Translations under genes and position numbers: made by a program | Shown: in pieces, positions 34,254 to 43,642 of the stretch | Layout of the letters: each line of letters opens with the position of its first letter | Position numbering within the stretch: the stretch's first letter is position 1 | Assembly (NCBI GenBank): GCA_022821065.1 | Contig: JAJEEK010000012.1 | Span: 1 to 61,604 of the forward strand | Direction: 5' to 3' | Length of the DNA stretch: 61,604 bases | Source: Candidatus Poribacteria bacterium | Lineage (GTDB): Bacteria; Poribacteria; WGA-4E; WGA-3G | The notes under the pieces: model-generated | Database searches by the model: none | What the model was told of the DNA's origin: nothing | Seen by the model: the letters and a program-made list of their open reading frames with translations, nothing else

Positions 34254-35636
34254 CTATTTGAAATCCTGACTTTGCAGACCGTACTTTTGCATCCGATGCT
34301 GGAGTTTCCGACGCGAGATACCGAGTAGTTTTGCCGCTTGAATCTGTGTCCCATTGCTTTTCGTCAACGCACTGCACACATACTCCTTGATAATTTCATC
34401 AAGTGAAACCCCCTCTTCTGGAATATCGAATTCAACCTCTGTCGTCGGCAGTGAAGTATCCAAGATTTCCGGCGGTAACTCGTCTTTATCAATTACATCA
34501 TTCTCTGAGAGTACAAAGATCCGACGAAGATAATTTTCTAATTGCCGAATATTACCGGGCCACTCGTAACGTCGGAGCGCGGACATCGCTTGCGGTGTAA
34601 CCTGTTTTGGAGTCGCCTCCACGTATTCGCCACTGAATTTCTGTATTAGGAAATTCACGAGCATCGGAATGTCCTCCGGATGTTCCCGCAGCGGTGGAAC
34701 GTGAAGCGGTATCACATTCAAACGGAAATAGAGATCCTCACGGAAAATACTGTCCCTGACAGCCTGAATTAGATCCTTGTTCGTCGCAGCAATAACGCAT
34801 ACATCCACTTTGATGCTCTGTGTACCACCAATCCGACGTATCTCGCGTTCCTCAAGAACGTGCAAGAGCTTGCTCTGCGTCTGGATCGGAAGGTCCCCGA
34901 TTTCGTCCAGAAAGAGGATCCCCTCATTCGCAACCTCAAAAAGTCCTTTCTTCTGATGCGAAGCATCCGTAAAAGCACCTTTTTCGTGTCCAAAAAGTTC
35001 GCTTTCAATCAACGTATCTGGAATCGCACCACAGTTGACAGCGACGAAAGGTTTGTCCTGTCTAAGTCCATGTTTGTGAAGCGCGCGGGCAATGAGACTC
35101 TTTCCGGAACCCGTCTCACCTGTGATGAGAACCTGTGTGACACCGCGGTGCAGGATCCGAGCCATCTTTTTGAAAAGGTCCTGCATCTGCACACTTTCAC
35201 CGACAATCTCATCAATCTGAATTTCCGGAACGGATTCGTCGCTCTCCTCTTCCGGTTCCGAAAGCGCACCGCGCATCTGTAGTGCGTGCTTCACCTCGCG
35301 TTTGAGAACATCTATCTGAATCGGTTTCTCAAGATAGTAAAACGCACCCTCATGCGCCACGAGGTTAACAGCGTCGTTGAGTTCCGCATAAGCCGTCATA
35401 ATAAGCACCGGCAGATCAGGATCCGTACGTTTTATCTCCCGTAGCAGATCTCGCCCCTCAAACCTCGCCGACATCCACATGTCGCTAATAACGAGATCAA
35501 ACATCCGATCCTCTAAAACCTCAAGCGCGGATTTACTGTCTCCAACAGTTTCAACTGTGTACCCCTCGCGTTTCAAAATACGCTGTAGAATTGTCAGTTG
35601 TGCCTGGTCATCGTCTACAATCAATATAGATGCCAT
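34254..35636 (-). CDS. NtrC-family sigma-54-dependent response regulator
   Basis: A 460-residue protein of three domains. The receiver (1-120) has acidic D8-D10, phosphoacceptor D52 (VISDMW) and K104. The AAA+ sigma-54 activator domain has Walker A GETGSGKS (173-180), the sigma-54 contact loop GAFTDA (220-225, consensus GAFTGA) and an arginine-finger region. The C-terminal Fis-type helix-turn-helix ends in GISRRKLQHRMQKYG. It is co-oriented with the histidine kinase gene 74 bp upstream and should be its phosphorylation partner. Targets would carry sigma-54 (GG-N10-GC) promoters; rpoN is not in the window. AGAGGAG precedes the ATG. Confidence 0.93.
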   Translation of the reverse strand: MASILIVDDDQAQLTILQRILKREGYTVETVGDSKSALEVLEDRMFDLVISDMWMSARFEGRDLLREIKRTDPDLPVLIMTAYAELNDAVNLVAHEGAFYYLEKPIQIDVLKREVKHALQMRGALSEPEEESDESVPEIQIDEIVGESVQMQDLFKKMARILHRGVTQVLITGETGSGKSLIARALHKHGLRQDKPFVAVNCGAIPDTLIESELFGHEKGAFTDASHQKKGLFEVANEGILFLDEIGDLPIQTQSKLLHVLEEREIRRIGGTQSIKVDVCVIAATNKDLIQAVRDSIFREDLYFRLNVIPLHVPPLREHPEDIPMLVNFLIQKFSGEYVEATPKQVTPQAMSALRRYEWPGNIRQLENYLRRIFVLSENDVIDKDELPPEILDTSLPTTEVEFDIPEEGVSLDEIIKEYVCSALTKSNGTQIQAAKLLGISRRKLQHRMQKYGLQSQDFK

Positions 35637-35672
35637 CGTTCGGTTCTCCTCTAATAGTACTCAAACAGTACT

Positions 35673-35710
35673 CAGTACGATTTTTCTGCGAAACTGTTAA
35701 CTGTTAACTT
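35673..35710. repeat. Second intergenic repeat family, short copy between kinase and regulator
   Basis: cagtacgatttttctgcgaaa (35673-35693) followed by ctgttaactgttaactt. It is an inverted match to 17571-17604. Confidence 0.6.
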
Positions 35711-37402
35711 CTAAAGCGGAAGACTGATTTTAAAAGCCGTTCCCATTCCCATTTTGCTTCGGACTTCAACCTTACCGCCATGTGCAGTAATAACCTGATG
35801 TGAAATCGCGAGCCCAAGTCCTATACCACCGGTCGCGTCCTTCGTTGTAAAATAGGCATCGTAAATCCGTTCCTGAATTTCTTCGGCGATACCGATACCG
35901 GTATCCCGAATTTCGATCACTACCTGTTCCACTTCCGTACCGGCTTTCTCTTCCGAAGTGCTAACGTAGATACTGCCACCCTTCGGCATCGCTTGGATAC
36001 TGTTTTGCACAAAGTTAAAGAGCGTCTGCCGCATCAATGTCGCATCAAGCGGAACATCCGGCAAGTTTTCGTAACTCCTGATGATCTGAACCTTTGCTTC
36101 CTCTGCGATAAGCGCAAATTCTGAGAGTACCTGTTCCACAAGGGTATTGAGGTCTACAGATTTTATGTTCAATTTTCTGGGTCGATTTAAGGTGAGAAAC
36201 TGCTCCGAAGTCTGCTTCAGTTCCTGAATTTTGTTGTCAACAATCTCTAATAGCTCCTTCGCCTCTTCGATATTGTCCTTGCTCACCTTCTGTTGTGAAA
36301 AAACAGATTTCAGGTACTGGGCGGTCATTCCAATTGAATTAAGTGGATTCCGAATTTCGTGTGCCACACCAGCGGCAAATTGCCCTAACGCATCAATCCT
36401 TTTTGAATGAGAATCCCGCAATTGCCACAGCATTCGGACGAGATTATGGGTCGCCCTTCCGATTTCATCCGAGGAATAAGTCTGATCGAGAGATAAATCG
36501 CCACTTTCCGCACTCTGAATAATACGAGTCATCCGTTCTAACGGCTTCATAATCAGGTGATTCGTTGTTAAATCAATCAGAATAACGAGAAGCGCACCGA
36601 CAATCACGATCAGAATCGCGTGCATCAGCAATGAGTTTCGGATTGACCTATCAATATAGGGCACATCAAAAAGCACCTGTATGTAGCCGGTCAAGGATCT
36701 CTGAATCCATAAAACTCCATCTTGCTTCCATAAATTGTAGAGATTCCCTGTTTCCTGATCAGTAACTCGCCAGTGCCTACCTTTTTCTTGAGATATCACG
36801 GGTTCTTCTGGCATATAGACATCTTCACTAAAGACCCTCCACCAAGCATCATACCAGACATCATCCAACGGCAGCATTCCCTCATCAAGTATCTGTTCAT
36901 AAGCGAAATCACTCGGTTCCAACTCAATTGGCTCCGGTGCTGTCAAAGGGGCGATGTATTTAATAACAATCGCTGTTGCATTCTGTCCCTCAACGGCATG
37001 TATCGTCGCGCCTTTTGCCTCAATTTGCTCAAGATCCGGTGAATCCAGATTAATGACGACAGCATCTTCACCAGCGAGTAGGCTGGAACGGATACGGGTA
37101 TCGCTCAAGGAGATGTGGATGTTCAGGACATCTCGCATGTCGGGATGTTCCCGCTTTAGCGCATTTAGCACTTGATCCAAGTGTTGTGCATTAAACGCCT
37201 TTGTCGTTTCGATTTCTCTGACAACAGCATTAAGAATCGTGTTTTCAGCAATTTTTCTCAGTTCAGCCCCGCGTTCTGCTCCCAAGGCATGGAGCGCATT
37301 CATCTCGTTTCGGACACGGATACTATCAAAGAAGTAAAATGCCACGAGGATTGCTATGACAGAAAGATTAATGACAAGAGAATACTTCCATTGGAGTCGC
37401 AT
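35711..37402 (-). CDS. Membrane sensor histidine kinase (NtrB/ZraS-like)
   Basis: ATG 37402 gives 563 residues; an in-frame TTG lies four codons upstream. The N-terminal helix (about 7-25) and a second helix (about 267-290) enclose a periplasmic sensory region of about 240 residues. A HAMP region and the H-box GVAHEIRNPLNSIG follow, then N-box (FNFVQNSIQAMPKGG), G1 (DTGIGIAEE), and F/G2 (YFTTKDATGGIGLGLA). The full set of kinase boxes implies activity on the adjacent NtrC-type regulator. The periplasmic domain has no match I recognise, so the signal is unknown. Confidence 0.92.
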   Translation of the reverse strand: MRLQWKYSLVINLSVIAILVAFYFFDSIRVRNEMNALHALGAERGAELRKIAENTILNAVVREIETTKAFNAQHLDQVLNALKREHPDMRDVLNIHISLSDTRIRSSLLAGEDAVVINLDSPDLEQIEAKGATIHAVEGQNATAIVIKYIAPLTAPEPIELEPSDFAYEQILDEGMLPLDDVWYDAWWRVFSEDVYMPEEPVISQEKGRHWRVTDQETGNLYNLWKQDGVLWIQRSLTGYIQVLFDVPYIDRSIRNSLLMHAILIVIVGALLVILIDLTTNHLIMKPLERMTRIIQSAESGDLSLDQTYSSDEIGRATHNLVRMLWQLRDSHSKRIDALGQFAAGVAHEIRNPLNSIGMTAQYLKSVFSQQKVSKDNIEEAKELLEIVDNKIQELKQTSEQFLTLNRPRKLNIKSVDLNTLVEQVLSEFALIAEEAKVQIIRSYENLPDVPLDATLMRQTLFNFVQNSIQAMPKGGSIYVSTSEEKAGTEVEQVVIEIRDTGIGIAEEIQERIYDAYFTTKDATGGIGLGLAISHQVITAHGGKVEVRSKMGMGTAFKISLPL

Positions 37403-37403
37403 A

Positions 37404-37505
37404 GAAGTTAACAATTAACAGGACGGTTGATGCACAACCTCTCAGTTATAAGTTAAGAGGACGTAGGTAATAGATAAACCTCCTTAACCACCTACTTATA
37501 ACTTA
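37404..37505. repeat. Second intergenic repeat family, degenerate copy before the kinase gene
   Basis: aggacggttgatgcacaacc and tctcagttataagttaagag are comparable with the blocks at 34119 and 33350. The segment also contains inverted pieces of ataagttaagagg/cctccttaacc that could fold. It separates glpK from the kinase gene. Confidence 0.45.
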
Positions 37506-37515
37506 CCACCATTTT

Positions 37516-39057
37516 TTAATCTATCACACGTTCTACGGCTCGTTTCCACTGTTCAAGTTTTCGGTTCCGTTCATCCGTGTCAATCTGTGGTGAAAAGACA
37601 CAAGTCATAGAAACGTCGTCAGCAGATGTTGTTTGCGTAGAGCGGTGGACCTCAAGTTCTTCAACATCACTCCAAAACCCGATCGTAATGCCAGCGAGAT
37701 ACGCAGCACCCAATCCCGTTGATTCAATCTGTGTCGGACGTTCCACATCTATTCCGAGAATATCTGCTTGGAACTGCATCAGGAAATTATTAGCAGTTGC
37801 ACCACCGTCAACGCGTAACCGATCAATCGTCATATCCGCATCTGCCACCATTGCAGTAACAACATCAGCCGATTGATACGCGATGGATTCCAAAGTCGCG
37901 CGGATAATATGGGCGCGTGTACTCCCACGCGTTAAACCGAGAATAGCACCCCGTGCCTCAGCATCCCAATAAGGGGCACCGAGACCGGTAAAGGCTGGAA
38001 CAACAAAGACACCGCCCGTATCAGGGATATCAGACGCGATCTCTTCCGTTTCCGAAGCGTTGCCAATAATCTGGATGCCGTCTCGTAGCCACTGAACAGC
38101 AGCACCCGCAACAAATACGCTCCCTTCAAGCGCGTAGACAGGACTTTCATCTAAACTACAAGCAAGCGTTGTCAGCAGTCCGCTATCTGTTTCTACTTTT
38201 TCATCACCGGTATTGAGCATGAGGAAACAACCTGTACCGTAGGTGTTTTTTGCCATACCAGGTCTCGTACATAATTGTCCAAAAAGGGCTGCTTGTTGAT
38301 CTCCTGCTATTCCAGCAATTGGCACACCATCTATGCTTATATTTTTATCGAAGGTTTCAAGCCAGAAATTGCGGTAAAAACTCGCCGTGCCGAAGTTGTT
38401 AGCAGATGGACAAACTTCCGGCAATATGGTTTTAGGGACGTTAAAAATTTCCAAAAGGGTTTCGTCCCACGCCAGCGTGTTAATATTAAAGAGGAGCGTG
38501 CGTGACGCGTTTGTATAGTCGGTCTTATAGACAGCACCATCGGTTAATTTCCACAAGAGCCAAGTGTCTACGGTACCAAAAGCGAGTTCCCCACGTTCCG
38601 CTTGTTCCCGGGCTCCGCTGACATTATCCAGAATCCACGCCACCTTTGTCGCAGAAAAATAAGCATCCAATACAAGACCTGTTTTCTTTTTTATTTCTTC
38701 TGAAATCCCCTGTTTCGCAAGTGTATCACACATCTCCGCAGTACGCCGACACTGCCACACAATGGCAGGATAGATCGGTTCACCGGTCTGTCGATTCCAG
38801 ATGAGCGTCGTTTCGCGTTGATTCGCGATGCCAAGCGCGACAATATCAGGTGTTTTATCTTCAAAAAGTGCGTCTATAGCTTGGAGAGTGGCATCCCAGA
38901 TCTCCGCCGGATCGTGTTCTACCCAACCGGGACGTGGATAATACTGTCTGAATTCCCGGTATCCTTTCGCGACAATGTTGCCACGCCCGTCAACAAGGAG
39001 TGTCGTTGTCCCTGTTGTCCCTTGGTCAATTGATAGAATACAAGCGGTATTGGGCAT
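37516..39057 (-). CDS. glpK: Glycerol kinase
   Basis: A 513-residue FGGY-family kinase. The N-terminal phosphate loop is LSIDQGTTGTTTLL (8-21), and the glycerol-binding segment is ANQRETTLIWNRQTGEPIYPAIVWQCRRT (about 100-128). The family signature GLGAPYWDAEARGAILGLTRGS and RVDGGATANNFLMQFQADIL complete the fold. It phosphorylates glycerol to glycerol 3-phosphate in the cytoplasm. The length is normal. Neither glpF nor glpD is nearby. It is transcribed on its own from upstream of 39057. Confidence 0.95.
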   Translation of the reverse strand: MPNTACILSIDQGTTGTTTLLVDGRGNIVAKGYREFRQYYPRPGWVEHDPAEIWDATLQAIDALFEDKTPDIVALGIANQRETTLIWNRQTGEPIYPAIVWQCRRTAEMCDTLAKQGISEEIKKKTGLVLDAYFSATKVAWILDNVSGAREQAERGELAFGTVDTWLLWKLTDGAVYKTDYTNASRTLLFNINTLAWDETLLEIFNVPKTILPEVCPSANNFGTASFYRNFWLETFDKNISIDGVPIAGIAGDQQAALFGQLCTRPGMAKNTYGTGCFLMLNTGDEKVETDSGLLTTLACSLDESPVYALEGSVFVAGAAVQWLRDGIQIIGNASETEEIASDIPDTGGVFVVPAFTGLGAPYWDAEARGAILGLTRGSTRAHIIRATLESIAYQSADVVTAMVADADMTIDRLRVDGGATANNFLMQFQADILGIDVERPTQIESTGLGAAYLAGITIGFWSDVEELEVHRSTQTTSADDVSMTCVFSPQIDTDERNRKLEQWKRAVERVID

Positions 39058-39424
39058 GCTATAAAAAAATCTCCTGATGGATGCTGAAGTTTTAGTTAAA
39101 AAAGCATAACACGTAAAAAAAAAAATAGCAATTGGAAATCAGAACTGGTCGTAACTTAATATAACAACTTTCTAATCAATTCAGTTGACATCGGATTCGC
39201 TATTTTGATATAATATATCATCAGTCTTGAAAGTTTTGGACAATACTATATGACGCAGAGCCATTATCGTTTCTATACTAAAAATAGACCTACCGATATT
39301 TTGCAGACACTTAGGTTGTACAAGTGAGACTACGTGCCGGCTCTACTGCTCAATCAACGTCTGGTTGAGATTCTTGTTACGAACAAAAAAACAGATTTTG
39401 AATAGTTTAGGGAGGAGTAACGCT
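39058..39424. other. Divergent intergenic region between glpK and the first S55-like gene
   Basis: This gap holds an A-tract at about 39114-39125 and the plus-strand promoter at 39185-39214. No ORF or repeat of either family is seen. A 5' leader of about 200 nt would precede the S55-like gene, but I find no recognisable riboswitch. Confidence 0.5.
39185..39214 (+). promoter_or_regulatory. Near-consensus promoter of the first S55-like gene
   Basis: TTGACA (39185-39190), 18 bp, TATAAT (39209-39214). Both hexamers are perfect; spacing is 1 bp over the optimum. Confidence 0.75.
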
Positions 39425-41308
39425 GTGAAAAAGGCTTGGGTTTTTGCACTGATAGTGTTCTGCTTGACTACCTACTATAGCCACGCACAGATTAAGTGGG
39501 ATGCTGAGAAGTTTGTGCCGTTGTCCGAGGTAAAACCTGGCATGAAAGGGAAAGGCTACACGGTATTTTCTGGAATAACGGTTGAAGAAATTGAATATGA
39601 AGTTGTGAGTATCGAATACGACAGTTACCCCGGATGGCATGTGGTATGGTGTAAAGGTCTTAGCGAGAACTTTAAACGTACCGGTGTCGCAGGCGGAATG
39701 AGCGGAAGTCCAATGTATCTTAACGGACGACTCATGGGGGCACTTTCACTCGGACATTACAATCAGCGCGAACATGCCAATCTCTTTGGTGTCACACCGA
39801 TCGAATTGATGGTTAAAGTAGCACAACGCGGCATGGAACCTAATTTAAGCTACCAAGGCATGCAACTCTTTGATCTCGGTGATGCCGCAGGCGTACAAAC
39901 ATCCGATTTAGATATGGGCGCCTCCCTACTTCGCGATGGTGAAGTCCCACATACACCCCGTACCTTTGAGGATATGTGGTTTGAGGGCGTTTCTAATGCC
40001 CCCACTCGAGCGCGGTCCGCCCAGCTCTCAATACCTCTCGCAATGCCACCACTGAATCCAGAGCTGATGCGATTCGTTAAACCCGTTTTTAAAAAATTCA
40101 ACTTTACACCAGTTCAAGCCGCAGGTGGCGGTGGACGAATTAAAGAATCACCCGTTGAGGAAGGACAGATTATCGGAACGGAATTCGTCCGAGGCGATGT
40201 CTCATTTTTTGGCTACGGTACTATCACTCATGTGGACGGAAAGGAATTACTCGCTTATGGACACGGCGCATCGGCGCAAGGCAACGTCAATCTTCCCCTT
40301 TCAGGCGGACATGTCCATTTTATTTTACCGAGTACCTCCCGATCTTCTAAAATTGCCGCACCGACACAACCCATCGGCACTTTAGTCCAAGACCGAGAAA
40401 CTTCTATCGCGGGTATCATCGGTAGACATCCGAGCTATATTCCGGTCAACGTCAATATACAAACCACCGATGGAAAACTGCACCAAAAACACTATGAAGT
40501 GATAAGGGACCGCGGCATATCCGGACTCTATACCGCAATTGGCACATCCTACCTCTTGGACGCATTGGAATTCTATTTTCACGACCACACAGTCAACTTG
40601 GGCGCGACCATCACCTTGAAAGATCATCCTGACCTCGAAAACCGTGAGTTGACCTATAAGAATATTTATTCTTCCAGCGGCTCACCTTCGTCTGGTGTCA
40701 TGCAAACACTAATGCTCCCAATGATGATGTTAGATAGCAACACCTACACAAAGGTTCACGTAGAAAAAGTTGATCTCGATATCAAGGTAGAAGATAAACG
40801 CCGGACAGCAGGAATCCAGAGCCTCCGCGTCGATAAACTTCGGTATCGTCCCGGTGAGACGGTCGCTGTCGAAATTACTTTGCAGCCCTATCTTGAGATG
40901 CCTATCGTCCTGACAGGAACAATCACAATTCCAAAAGATACGCCTGATGGACTCGTTATGCTACTCGCCTCTAACGGGAATTTTTATGAGTCGTGGCAGC
41001 GTTCCCGCGCACCCTATAATTTCCGCTATCGAAACATCAACCAATTAGTTGAACTACTGAAACGAGAGGAAAACAATTCCAATATTATTTTGGAACTCTC
41101 TGTACCGCAACCCGGACTCACCGTTCAAGGTGAAGAGTTCTCGAGTCTACCGCCTTCAGTCATGTCTGTAATGAATACAGCTAAACAGGTAGTCGGCAAT
41201 AGCGGGTACACTTCCGGGACAGCCTTGCACGTTGATAAGGTGTCCACAAACTACGTGATTTCTGGCAGTGGCATCATCCGATTTGTTGTTGATAGGAACG
41301 CCGAATAG
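39425..41308 (+). CDS. Secreted SpoIVB-type (S55) serine-protease-like protein, paralogue 1
   Basis: GTG 39425 is preferred because GGGAGGAG lies 7 bp upstream and the frame then starts with a signal peptide (MKKAWVFALIVF...SHAQ). The 627-residue product begins IKWDAEKFVPLSEVKPGMKG and carries the S55 serine motif GGMSGSPMY (90-98). The likely catalytic histidine is in LLAYGHGA (H280), followed by VNLPLSGGHVHFILPS. In B. subtilis SpoIVB the histidine precedes the serine motif; here the order is reversed, a permuted arrangement. The C-terminal part is beta-rich and unassigned. A close paralogue is at 53838-55688. Action in the periplasm or outside the cell is expected; substrate is unknown. 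Confidence 0.82.
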   Translation: MKKAWVFALIVFCLTTYYSHAQIKWDAEKFVPLSEVKPGMKGKGYTVFSGITVEEIEYEVVSIEYDSYPGWHVVWCKGLSENFKRTGVAGGMSGSPMYLNGRLMGALSLGHYNQREHANLFGVTPIELMVKVAQRGMEPNLSYQGMQLFDLGDAAGVQTSDLDMGASLLRDGEVPHTPRTFEDMWFEGVSNAPTRARSAQLSIPLAMPPLNPELMRFVKPVFKKFNFTPVQAAGGGGRIKESPVEEGQIIGTEFVRGDVSFFGYGTITHVDGKELLAYGHGASAQGNVNLPLSGGHVHFILPSTSRSSKIAAPTQPIGTLVQDRETSIAGIIGRHPSYIPVNVNIQTTDGKLHQKHYEVIRDRGISGLYTAIGTSYLLDALEFYFHDHTVNLGATITLKDHPDLENRELTYKNIYSSSGSPSSGVMQTLMLPMMMLDSNTYTKVHVEKVDLDIKVEDKRRTAGIQSLRVDKLRYRPGETVAVEITLQPYLEMPIVLTGTITIPKDTPDGLVMLLASNGNFYESWQRSRAPYNFRYRNINQLVELLKREENNSNIILELSVPQPGLTVQGEEFSSLPPSVMSVMNTAKQVVGNSGYTSGTALHVDKVSTNYVISGSGIIRFVVDRNAE

Positions 41309-41440
41309 TATTACGTCCACTAACGTTTTCAACTTGTAGGTACGTTTCGGAACTGCACCTACGGACACACACTTAAATTTGGCGACTTGTTACATTCCGA
41401 TCAAGATTCGCTTAAACAACCCTATAGGAGGGTATTTTCA

Positions 41441-43585
41441 ATGCGCCGTGTCATCTCCTTCTGGAGTATCGTTCTAACTATCCTTATTTTTGCCGGAGTC
41501 GCATCCGCTGTAAAAACTTCGTTGTGGGAACAGCAGAACCATTCGGATTTCGAGTCTGGTAAGCCTAAAAATCTTTCACTCACGAGTACCGGGGACGTGA
41601 TGCTGTCCCTGAAAATTGATGATTTTACAAAATTAAAGGAGACCCAAGTCTGGGCACTCGTTGAAGATTCTGAAGGCAACCTATACGCCGGAACTGGAAA
41701 CGAAGGAAAAATATACAAGATTAGCGCGGGGGGCGACTCCGCTGAACTGTATTATAATTCACCAGAAGTCACTATCTATAGCCTCGCAATCGGACCCGAT
41801 GGAGCACTCTATGCCGGTACAGGCCCCGATGGCTTGATTTACAAAATTACTGACGCTACGACACCACCGACAACGATCCTCAACAAAGGCGATAAGTATG
41901 TCTGGGCGTTACACTTTGACGATGCCGGTAATCTCTATGCCGCAACCGGTACCGATGGAAAAATTTACAAAATCACGCCGGACGGCGAATCTGATGTCCT
42001 ATTTGATGCCGAAGAACAAAACATCATGACGCTCCTTCCACACGAAAACGGTTTCTATGCCGGAAGCGGCGACAACGGTATCATCTACCACATTATGGAC
42101 GACGGCACCGCAAAGGTTATTTATCAAGCGACAGAAAAAGAAATTCGTGTTCTTGAAATGGACAGCAAAGGGAATCTCTACGCCGCAGCCGTTACATCCC
42201 AACCCGCTGAACCTTCAAGAGGGCGCCGAGGCGGCGGCAGCAGCGCAGCACCACCTACTCCTACAGGACCACCACCCCCAGGCGGTAGACCACCGCAAGA
42301 GAATAAATCCAATCTCTACAAAATCCGTCCAGACGGGACGACTGTATCAGTATGGAATTCACCGGAACCACTGATCCTCGCGCTCGTTTTGGAAAGCGAC
42401 TCCCAAATCCTTGTCGGAACTGGAAACGAAGGAAAAATTTATCGCGTTAACCCAATAACCGGCGACTACACTGAAATCGGTAAATGCTCAGCAGATCAAG
42501 TTGTCGCAATCCATCAAAGAGAAGTCGAAGGAAAAACAACAACACTCTTGGCAACAGGGAACCCCGGTAAACTCTTTACCGTTACAACCGACTACGTCGA
42601 AGAAGGAACCCTTGAGTCAGAGGTTCACGATGCACAGAGCCTCTCCCGTTGGGGTAAACTCTCTTGGGAAGGCACTATGGAGGAAAATGCTACCATCACC
42701 TTCTCAACCCGAACCGGTAACACCAAAAAGCCGGATGACACATGGAGCGACTGGTCAGATGAACTCGCAACCGCAGAAGGGGCACAAGTCCCGAATGGAG
42801 ATGCCCAGTACATTCAGTGGCGCGCGAAATTCACAACGACTGACGCAGCGAAAACGCCGGTCTTGAAGAAGGTTACCCTCGCCTCCGTCCAGACAAATGT
42901 TGAACCACGACTCACCGGTATTACGATAGACGACGGCAGCGGCAGCGGCAACCAAGACCAGAGAAGACGCTCCGGAGGCAACTTACCGCCTCCAGGTTCA
43001 AGAGGCGGAAGCAGCGGAGGATCTGGAAACGGTGATACACCCTCCAAAAATTGGAAGGTTACTTGGAATGTTGAGGATCCGAATGATGACACGCTCCAAT
43101 ATACCCTCTACTACAAAGCAGCCACTGAAGGAAACTGGCGACTCCTGAAAAAAGAACTCACTAAAGCTGAATACGAGTGGGATATTACGACCCTTGCAGA
43201 TGGACGCTATCAGGTGAAAGTCGTTGCAACAGATAAACTGAGCAATCCTGTCGGTTGGGCGAAATCCGCTGAGAAAGTGAGCAAACCGTTTGATGTAGAT
43301 AATACGCAACCCTCTATCGGCGCAATTCAAGTCGCTAAGAACGGGGACGGCACTTACAAAATCAGCTGTGACGTTACAGATATGGGGACACCCATCGAGA
43401 AAGCCGTCTATAAAATCGATAGCGATCAGGAATGGAAGGCGATCTTCCCCGATGACGGTATCTTCGATTCCAAAAGTGAGCAGCTCCTATTGGAAACCGG
43501 TGAGCTTCCAGAAGGCGCACACGCTATTACCATTCAGGTGACAGATAGAGCAAAAAATACAGCAGTCGGTCGTGCTGGCTTCTAA
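41441..43585 (+). CDS. Secreted beta-propeller protein with glycine/proline-rich linkers
   Basis: ATG 41441 (GGAGGG upstream) gives 714 residues with a signal peptide (about 1-25). Residues 60-350 contain at least six propeller blades of the form GNLYAGTG.(E/D)GKIYKI: NLYAGTGNEGKIYKI, ALYAGTGPDGLIYKI, NLYAATGTDGKIYKI, FYAGSGDNGIIYHI and ILVGTGNEGKIYRV. One blade is split by a Pro/Gly-rich insert (PPPPGGRPP). A sandwich domain, another Gly/Ser/Pro linker and fibronectin-like strands complete the protein. It lies 133 bp after the S55-like gene on the same strand and may be co-expressed. Binding or structural role is likely; no enzyme residues are obvious. Confidence 0.8.
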   Translation: MRRVISFWSIVLTILIFAGVASAVKTSLWEQQNHSDFESGKPKNLSLTSTGDVMLSLKIDDFTKLKETQVWALVEDSEGNLYAGTGNEGKIYKISAGGDSAELYYNSPEVTIYSLAIGPDGALYAGTGPDGLIYKITDATTPPTTILNKGDKYVWALHFDDAGNLYAATGTDGKIYKITPDGESDVLFDAEEQNIMTLLPHENGFYAGSGDNGIIYHIMDDGTAKVIYQATEKEIRVLEMDSKGNLYAAAVTSQPAEPSRGRRGGGSSAAPPTPTGPPPPGGRPPQENKSNLYKIRPDGTTVSVWNSPEPLILALVLESDSQILVGTGNEGKIYRVNPITGDYTEIGKCSADQVVAIHQREVEGKTTTLLATGNPGKLFTVTTDYVEEGTLESEVHDAQSLSRWGKLSWEGTMEENATITFSTRTGNTKKPDDTWSDWSDELATAEGAQVPNGDAQYIQWRAKFTTTDAAKTPVLKKVTLASVQTNVEPRLTGITIDDGSGSGNQDQRRRSGGNLPPPGSRGGSSGGSGNGDTPSKNWKVTWNVEDPNDDTLQYTLYYKAATEGNWRLLKKELTKAEYEWDITTLADGRYQVKVVATDKLSNPVGWAKSAEKVSKPFDVDNTQPSIGAIQVAKNGDGTYKISCDVTDMGTPIEKAVYKIDSDQEWKAIFPDDGIFDSKSEQLLLETGELPEGAHAITIQVTDRAKNTAVGRAGF

Positions 43586-43617
43586 ACGGTCTCTACAATT
43601 TAGCGACACACCTACAA

Positions 43618-43642
43618 AAGGCGGGGTTACAAACCTCGCCTT
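43618..43642. terminator. Bidirectional terminator between the propeller gene and bioA
   Basis: aaggcggggtt (43618-43628), loop aca, aacctcgcctt (43632-43642) form an 11-bp stem with one G-T pair. It lies 33 bp after the propeller stop codon and overlaps the bioA stop (43641-43643). The motif is related to fragments near 28440-28510. Confidence 0.75.

Noticed and set aside
39058..39424. Possible riboswitch in the long leader of the first S55-like gene
   Set aside because: I could not find a conserved riboswitch core or a terminator/antiterminator pair; only a promoter is supported.
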